From contig JAOBWM010000172.1 of the NCBI GenBank assembly GCA_025463365.1, positions 1 through 37,682 of the forward strand: 37,682 nt of DNA. Reading direction: 5' to 3'. Position 1 is the stretch's first letter, and each line of letters starts with the position of its first letter. Of this stretch, positions 33,308 to 37,682 are shown piece after piece. A program made the position numbers and the translations under genes. The notes under the pieces were generated by a model. The model had not been told where the DNA came from. It saw only the letters and a list, made by a program, of their open reading frames with translations, and did no database searches. Source of the DNA: Acidimicrobiales bacterium (GTDB lineage: Bacteria; Actinomycetota; Acidimicrobiia; Acidimicrobiales; Iamiaceae).

Positions 33308-34840
33308 TCAGCTGAGCGAGGCCCAGAGGTGGTGGAGGGCGTAGCTGCGCCAGGGGCGCCAGGCGGAGGCCAGCTCGGCGGCCGCTTTGGGGCCCGCGGG
33401 GCCACCGAGTCCGGCGAGGCCGTGGAGCACGCCGAGGTCGGTGGAGAGGAACACGTCGGGGTCGCCGAGGGCGCGCATGGCGACGTACTGCGCCGTCCAC
33501 GGTCCGATCCCTCTGATGGCGAGCAGCGTGGCCTCGACCTCGTTCCGGTCGGCGCCGGGATCGAGGGAGATCGTTCCCTCGGCGACGAGCCCCAGCGCGG
33601 TGGTGAGCGCCTGGCCGCGGGATCGGGGCATCGGCAGCGACTCGGGATCGATCGCGGCGAGCCGATCGGCCGACGGGAACGCGTGGGTCAGCGCTGAGGT
33701 GACGAGCCCGTCGGGGAGCGGGGCGCCGAGCTCGGCGGCGATGCGGCCGGCGATCGTCCGGGCCCCGACCACGGAGACCTGCTGGCCGACGATCGCCCGC
33801 ACGAGGAGCTCGGCCCCGGACACGACGCCAGGTGACCGTCGCCCCGGCATCGATGCCACGAGCGGGCCGAGCAGGGCGTCGGCTCCGAGCAGTTCGTCGA
33901 TCGAGTCCGGGTCCGCATCGAGGTCGAGGAGGCGGCGGCACCGCTCGACCGCAGGCCCCAGATCCCGGAGGTCCGAGAGCAACAGCTGGGCCGAGACGTG
34001 GTCCTCGGCGGGGGAGAGGGCGACGGTGGCCGGCCCGTTGGGGAGGTCGAGCACGCGCCGGTAGGTGCCGTCGGCGTCGATCCCCTCCACGCCCGGGATC
34101 GCCCGCAGCCCGAGGAACGCGATCACCTGGTCGCCGGCGAACGGCGGTCGGGTCGCGAGGCGCAGCGAGATGGGCACCGGCCCGGCGGTTCCGGTCTCGC
34201 CGACGCCGACGCCGACGCCCGCAACGGCGGCCCGCGCTCCCGAGCGGCCGCGCCGGATCGCGGTCGAGCGGTCGGCCCGCAGCACGGTCGGGTTGGCGCC
34301 GAAGACCTCGCGCACCGTGTCGTTGAACTGGCGGATGCTGGCGAAGCCAGACGCGAAGGCGATCTCGGTGAAGGGGAGCGCGGTGGTCTCGATGAGGATC
34401 CTGGCGGTCTGGGCCCGGCGGGCGCGGGCGAGGGCGATGGGCCCGGCACCGAGCTCGGTCACCAGCAGGCGGTGCAGGTGGCGCTCGCTCACGGCCAACC
34501 GGCGAGCGAGCCCGCCGACGCCCTCCCGGTCGACGAGCCCGTCGTTCACGAGGGCCATGGCCCGGCCGGCCAGGTCGGCGCGCACGTTCCACTCCGGCGA
34601 GCCGGGGGCGGTGTCGGGCCGGCAGCGGCGGCAGGCCCGGAACCCCTCGTGCTGCGCGGCCGCGGCGGTCCGGTAGAAGCGGACGTTGGCGCGGCGAGGC
34701 GTCGTGGCCGGGCAGCTCGGGCGGCAGAAGATCCCCGTGGAGGTGACCCCGACGAAGAACCAGCCGTCGAACCGGGCGTCCCTGCTGCTCACGGCGCGGT
34801 AGCAGCGCTCCTCGTCCTCGATCACCGCGGGTTCGATCAC
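33308..34840 (-). CDS. alkA: Ada-AlkA fusion: methylphosphotriester sensor, AraC-type HTH and 3-methyladenine DNA glycosylase II
   Basis: This 510-residue DNA alkylation repair protein opens with the Ada N-terminal zinc domain: FCRPSC (about 37-42) and FRACRRC (about 67-73) supply four Cys, one of which takes the methyl group from DNA phosphotriesters. An AraC-type DNA-binding region follows (LARRLAVSERHLHRLL, FTEIAFASGFASIRQFND, about 105-165), then AlkA from about 205. The glycosylase has VRAIVGQQVSVVGART, the helix-hairpin-helix IRGIGPWTAQYVAMRALG, and the catalytic Asp within DVFLSTDLGV (about 463-472). The architecture matches the mycobacterial Ada/AlkA protein. GTG 34840 gives normal length (IEPAVIEDEERCYRAV). 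The frame extends to 35014 but that overlaps the small gene at 34962. No ogt-like gene is adjacent. Confidence 0.94.
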   Translation of the reverse strand: MIEPAVIEDEERCYRAVSSRDARFDGWFFVGVTSTGIFCRPSCPATTPRRANVRFYRTAAAAQHEGFRACRRCRPDTAPGSPEWNVRADLAGRAMALVNDGLVDREGVGGLARRLAVSERHLHRLLVTELGAGPIALARARRAQTARILIETTALPFTEIAFASGFASIRQFNDTVREVFGANPTVLRADRSTAIRRGRSGARAAVAGVGVGVGETGTAGPVPISLRLATRPPFAGDQVIAFLGLRAIPGVEGIDADGTYRRVLDLPNGPATVALSPAEDHVSAQLLLSDLRDLGPAVERCRRLLDLDADPDSIDELLGADALLGPLVASMPGRRSPGVVSGAELLVRAIVGQQVSVVGARTIAGRIAAELGAPLPDGLVTSALTHAFPSADRLAAIDPESLPMPRSRGQALTTALGLVAEGTISLDPGADRNEVEATLLAIRGIGPWTAQYVAMRALGDPDVFLSTDLGVLHGLAGLGGPAGPKAAAELASAWRPWRSYALHHLWASLS

Positions 34841-34948
34841 GGGCCCATGGTGGACCAATCGGCGCGATGAGACCAGCGGGAATCGGACAGGGCAGCAAGG
34901 TCCGCGGATCGCTGGAAAAGGGTCCACGATCCGCTCGCGCGCCACCCG

Positions 34949-34954
34949 TACGCT
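34949..34954 (+). promoter_or_regulatory. Putative -10 box of a leaderless transcript
   Basis: TACGCT ends 7 nt before the ATG at 34962, and no Shine-Dalgarno sequence fits the gap. It supports the small gene being real. Confidence 0.45.
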
Positions 34955-34961
34955 GGAACCC

Positions 34962-35180
34962 ATGTTCGAGGATGAACCGAAGACGGGCCCGGCCGACGTC
35001 TCTCGCACCCTCACCGACGCGATGGAGCGAGCCGGCGTGCACCCGGCCTACGTGGCCGCCGTTCGTCGCTGCGGGTTCGTCTACACCCAGGAGAACGCCC
35101 ACTCCTTGACCGCCGATCAGGTCGATCGGTGGAACCAGGCGCTCGACGAATGGTTCGCGGACCACCCCGACGCCCCCTGA
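34962..35180 (+). CDS. Small hypothetical protein (72 residues)
   Basis: This 72-residue acidic, helical protein reads MFEDEPKTGPADV, then LTDAMERAGVHPAYVAAVRR, CGFVYTQENAHSLTADQVDR and a helical WNQALDEWFADHP end. Composition is ordinary rather than Arg/Pro-rich, unlike shadow frames here, and a TACGCT box stands 7 nt upstream, so I judge it real. It has no signal peptide or metal motif (a single Cys). I do not recognise the family and assign no function. It is divergent from Ada-AlkA (121 bp gap) and precedes the helicase leader. Confidence 0.7.
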   Translation: MFEDEPKTGPADVSRTLTDAMERAGVHPAYVAAVRRCGFVYTQENAHSLTADQVDRWNQALDEWFADHPDAP

Positions 35181-35420
35181 CGGTTTGGGGAACGGGCGTT
35201 CGTTCGCCTATCCTCACTGGGTCGGTCAGTGCGGGCCTTGCCCGTGCGATCGGACAGCGATCTCGATTTGTGGGGGACGCCGCGAGGCGGACCCCGGGCC
35301 CAACGTGGGCCGCCGGTCCGTCCGGCAGGTGCGGGAGATGGCTGTCACCGGTGCAAGACACCGGGCCCGCCCCTGAACCCACGAATCGGTGCCTGCGGGC
35401 ACCAGGAGATCGCAACCCCA
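35181..35420 (+). promoter_or_regulatory. Long structured 5' leader of DEAD-box helicase gene
   Basis: This 240-nt gap has no convincing ORF. It contains a possible promoter (TATCCT at 35209-35214) and three GC hairpins: GGCCCA/TGGGCC with loop ACG (35297-35311), CCGGTG/CACCGG with loop CAAGA (35348-35364), and GGTGCC/GGCACC with loop TGCG (35388-35403). The last abuts the Shine-Dalgarno AGGAGAT (35404-35410). Long structured leaders are known for cold-inducible helicase mRNAs, so post-transcriptional control is plausible; this is an inference. Confidence 0.5.
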
Positions 35421-37166
35421 ATGAGCAAGACCTTCGCCTCCCTCGGCGTCCCCGAAGCCATCGCGCGCTCGCTCGCCAAACGCGGCATCACCGAGCCGTT
35501 CCCGATCCAGGCGGCCACCATCCCTGACGGCCTCGCCGGCCGCGACCTCACCGGCAAGGCTCCCACCGGGTCCGGCAAGACGATCGCCTTCGGCATCCCG
35601 ATGGTGGCTCGCGTCAAGCGCGCCAACCCGAAGCGCCCCAAGGGCCTCGTGCTCGCCCCCACCCGCGAGCTCGCCCTCCAGGTGGCCGACGAGCTGCGCG
35701 CCATGAGCGGCGACCTCCGCGTCCTCGCCGTCTACGGCGGCGCCGGCATCGAGCCCCAGATCAAGCAGCTGCGCGCCGGCGTCGACATCGTGGTCGCCTG
35801 CCCGGGCCGCCTGCTCGACCTGATGGAACGCCGCGCCTGCGACCTGCGCGACGTCTCGTTCGCCGTCATCGACGAGGCCGACCGGATGGCCGACATGGGC
35901 TTCCTTCCCGACGTCCGCCGGATCCTCGACGAGACCGCCGAGCAGCGCCAGACGGTGCTGTTCTCCGCCACCCTCGACGGCGCCGTCGACCAGCTGGTGA
36001 AGCACTACCAACATGATCCGGTCGTGCACGAGATGCCCGACGAGCAAGCCGGCGACATCAAGCACCACTTCTGGGTCAGCGAGCGCCACGACCGCGTCGC
36101 CCTCCTCGCCCAGATCGTCGACCGCACGGGCCCGACCATCGTCTTCTGCCGCACCAAGCACGGTTCGGACCGCGTGGCCCGCCAGCTCGGCACCGCCGGC
36201 GTCAAGGCCGCCGCCATCCACGGCAACCGCAGCCAGGCCCAGCGCGAGCGGGCACTGCGGGCCTTCCACAACGGTGAGGTCGCCGCCCTCGTCGCCACCG
36301 ACGTCGCCGCCCGCGGCATCCACGTCGAGGGCGTCACGTGCGTCGTCCACTACGACATCCCGGCCGATCACAAGGACTACATCCACCGCTCGGGCCGCAC
36401 TGGTCGCGCCGGGGGCGACGGCACGGTCGTCGCGCTGCTCGACAAGGCCCAGCGCAAGGACGCGGTGAAGCTCAAGAAGGCCGCCGGCGTTGGCGACGTG
36501 GAGATCGACGTACCGGACGTGGACAGCCTCCCCGAAGGTGCGCAGCAGGCCTTCCGCAAGCCGAAGGCCCGTGACCGGGTCCGCCCCGAGCGCGCCGAGC
36601 GGCCCGCTGGACGTGCGGAGCGACCAGCTCGCGCCGAGCGCCCAGCCCGCGACGACCGTCCGGCGCGTGACGACCGCCCGGCACGGTCGAACCGGCCGAA
36701 GCCCGAGGCGAAGCGCTCGGAGTGGCGCAGCGACGATCGGCCCAGCCGCCCGCGCGCCGAGCGCCCCGACCGCGCCGAGCGTGCCGATCGGGTCGACCGC
36801 GACGATCGGGCGGCGCGTGCGCAGGCCCGCAACGAGTCGCCGTCATCGACCAACCGGGCCGAGCGCCGCAAGGGCCAGTTCACCGAATCGGAGCGACGGG
36901 CGAAGGCCGAAGCCAACGAGCGGGCCGAGGGTGGTCGTGAAGGTCGCGGCGGACGCAGCGAGCGTCCGGCGCGCAGCGGTCGCCCGGCGAGCAGCCGCGA
37001 CGATGCGCGAGTGCTCCCCGCCGGCACGGCCGGCAGCGACAAGGTCCGCCCGAGCGGTGCGTCGCGCCGCAAGGCCAAGCGCGACGTCCTCGTCGCCGCC
37101 GGCGAGGACGTCCCGCGCAGCAAGAAGCGCCGCAGCGGCAAGCCCCGCCCGGCCGCCGCTCGCTGA
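35421..37166 (+). CDS. DEAD-box ATP-dependent RNA helicase with long basic/acidic tail
   Basis: This 581-residue helicase of the RhlE/DeaD type has the Q motif (FASLGVPEAIARSLAKRGIT, PFPIQAATIP), Walker A KAPTGSGKT (about 46-54), APTRELALQ, the DEAD box VIDEADRMADMGF (about 149-161), SAT in VLFSATLDG (about 182), ATDVAARGIHV and HRSGRTGRAG (about 322-331). It unwinds RNA duplexes, for example in ribosome assembly or mRNA decay. From about residue 380 to the end is a low-complexity Arg/Asp/Glu/Pro tail with repeats such as RPARDDRPARDDRPAR, probably disordered and RNA-binding, finishing with a Lys/Arg cluster. ATG 35421 has AGGAGAT about 10 nt upstream. The frame extends to 35229, but that part is the structured leader. 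Confidence 0.95.
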   Translation: MSKTFASLGVPEAIARSLAKRGITEPFPIQAATIPDGLAGRDLTGKAPTGSGKTIAFGIPMVARVKRANPKRPKGLVLAPTRELALQVADELRAMSGDLRVLAVYGGAGIEPQIKQLRAGVDIVVACPGRLLDLMERRACDLRDVSFAVIDEADRMADMGFLPDVRRILDETAEQRQTVLFSATLDGAVDQLVKHYQHDPVVHEMPDEQAGDIKHHFWVSERHDRVALLAQIVDRTGPTIVFCRTKHGSDRVARQLGTAGVKAAAIHGNRSQAQRERALRAFHNGEVAALVATDVAARGIHVEGVTCVVHYDIPADHKDYIHRSGRTGRAGGDGTVVALLDKAQRKDAVKLKKAAGVGDVEIDVPDVDSLPEGAQQAFRKPKARDRVRPERAERPAGRAERPARAERPARDDRPARDDRPARSNRPKPEAKRSEWRSDDRPSRPRAERPDRAERADRVDRDDRAARAQARNESPSSTNRAERRKGQFTESERRAKAEANERAEGGREGRGGRSERPARSGRPASSRDDARVLPAGTAGSDKVRPSGASRRKAKRDVLVAAGEDVPRSKKRRSGKPRPAAAR

Positions 37167-37178
37167 TCGGTCGTCCGG

Positions 37179-37194
37179 CCGGTCGTCCGACCGG
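37179..37194. terminator. Hairpin downstream of the helicase gene
   Basis: CCGGTC and GACCGG pair with loop GTCC 13 nt after the helicase stop, within a GGTCGTCCG-rich stretch. There is no U-tract, so terminator activity is uncertain. Confidence 0.35.
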
Positions 37195-37237
37195 TCGCCC
37201 GAACGGCTGAGCCGGAGCACGCTCGGCCGCCGTGTCC

Positions 37238-37243
37238 TAGCGT
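37238..37243 (+). promoter_or_regulatory. Putative -10 box of the secreted protease gene
   Basis: TAGCGT, about 45 nt before ATG 37289. AGGAGAAG (37272-37279) serves as ribosome-binding site, so this transcript would be leadered. Confidence 0.4.
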
Positions 37244-37288
37244 CGGCCGGCGTCGGGGGGAGTTCCTCACCAGGAGAAGCTCCCGAAC

Positions 37289-37682
37289 ATGAAGCGTTCC
37301 CCGCTCCCAGCAGGCCTGGCGGCCGTCGTCCTCGTCGCCGCCGGTCTGGCCTTCGTCGGCGCGCCGGCCCTCGGTCGTCCCGTCCAGATGGACCGGTCGT
37401 CCAGGTCGACCGCGGTGTCGACGGCGTCGACCACGGACACCTACGTCGTGCTCGTCCGCGACGCGTCTTCGGAGGCGGCGGCTCGCCGCGCCGTGGCCGT
37501 CGCCGGCGGAACGGTGGTCGAGGCCAACGCCGGCATCGGCACGCTCACCGTCGAAGCGCCGGTGTCCACGTTCGTGGCCGCCGTTCGCTCGGAGCCAGGG
37601 ATCAGCGGCGTCGCCGCGAGCCGCGCCATCGGCCACAGCCCCGACGTGCCGGCGCGCCACGACCTCGTCGAGCACGAGGGAA
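37289..37682 (+). CDS. Secreted subtilisin-like protease precursor (N-terminal part, runs off the window)
   Basis: The frame from ATG 37289 stays open to the right edge (131 residues). AGGAGAAG lies 9 nt upstream. Residues 1-30 form a signal peptide (MKRSPLPAGLAAVVLVAAGL, then FVGAPALG), with no lipobox. Residues about 50-117 match the inhibitor I9 propeptide of S8 proteases: DTYVVLVRDASSEAAARRAV, AGGTVVEANAGIGTLTVEAP and FVAAVRSEPGISGVAASRAI. The catalytic domain would follow outside the window. The family call rests on the propeptide alone, so another I9-containing secreted protein is possible. Confidence 0.8.
   Translation, partial: MKRSPLPAGLAAVVLVAAGLAFVGAPALGRPVQMDRSSRSTAVSTASTTDTYVVLVRDASSEAAARRAVAVAGGTVVEANAGIGTLTVEAPVSTFVAAVRSEPGISGVAASRAIGHSPDVPARHDLVEHEG

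Overview
The window is about 37.7 kb of very GC-rich DNA, densely coded on both strands. F420/PPOX-type oxidoreductase, an Ada-AlkA fusion, an Asp-type MenB, UTRA/GntR and LysR regulators, leaderless-looking starts and strong G/C third-position bias all point to an actinobacterium. An Acidimicrobiia-like lineage is my best guess, from gene style only and not from a marker gene. It looks like chromosomal housekeeping and lipid/carbon metabolism. I see no integrase, IS element, phage gene, CRISPR array, rRNA or tRNA.

Layout. 1-1817: 3' part of an NDP-forming acyl-CoA synthetase. 1818-2163: three tandem 71-bp hairpin repeats. 2164-4291: AbiEi/DUF559-like protein and an acyl-CoA dehydrogenase, convergent. 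4292-4814: four more copies of the same hairpin family. 4815-6622: quinone oxidoreductase and an F420/PPOX protein, convergent around a nested TGAG/CCGG array. 12994-6650 (minus strand): LysR regulator, citrate synthase, a double-RDD membrane protein, a rhomboid protease and an acyltransferase-3/SGNH protein, closely packed and partly translationally coupled. 13234-15880: an unrecognised 371-residue protein divergent from a HAD-PlsC phospholipid enzyme. 15900-20067: a lipoprotein, a coiled-coil/acidic protein coupled to aconitase, and a divergent GntR regulator. 20040-24915: GH5 glycosidase lipoprotein, HSL-type esterase, and a carboxyltransferase with its own N-terminal biotinyl domain. 24943-29145: DUF2817 peptidase-like protein, D-aminoacylase-type amidohydrolase and a Fic protein. 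29248-33267: exported SurE-like lipoprotein, PAS-PAS-EAL phosphodiesterase, MenB and a SnoaL-like protein. 33308-37682: Ada-AlkA, a 72-residue protein, a DEAD-box helicase with a structured leader, and the start of a secreted subtilase.

Two TCA-cycle genes (citrate synthase and aconitase) each sit beside a dedicated regulator, LysR and GntR respectively. Several other genes act on acyl-CoA, phospholipid or glycolipid substrates.

The most interesting signals are non-coding. A 46-nt hairpin occurs seven times in two clusters with exactly conserved length and compensatory arm changes. A tandem array has units of 6, 11, 16, 21 or 26 nt (1+5n). A shared operator-like motif, TCTGACGACNNGTCA, occurs in two divergent promoters, with its half-site inverted in a third. 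A TANNNT hexamer lies 6-9 nt before about ten start codons, which suggests widespread leaderless transcription and helps choose starts.
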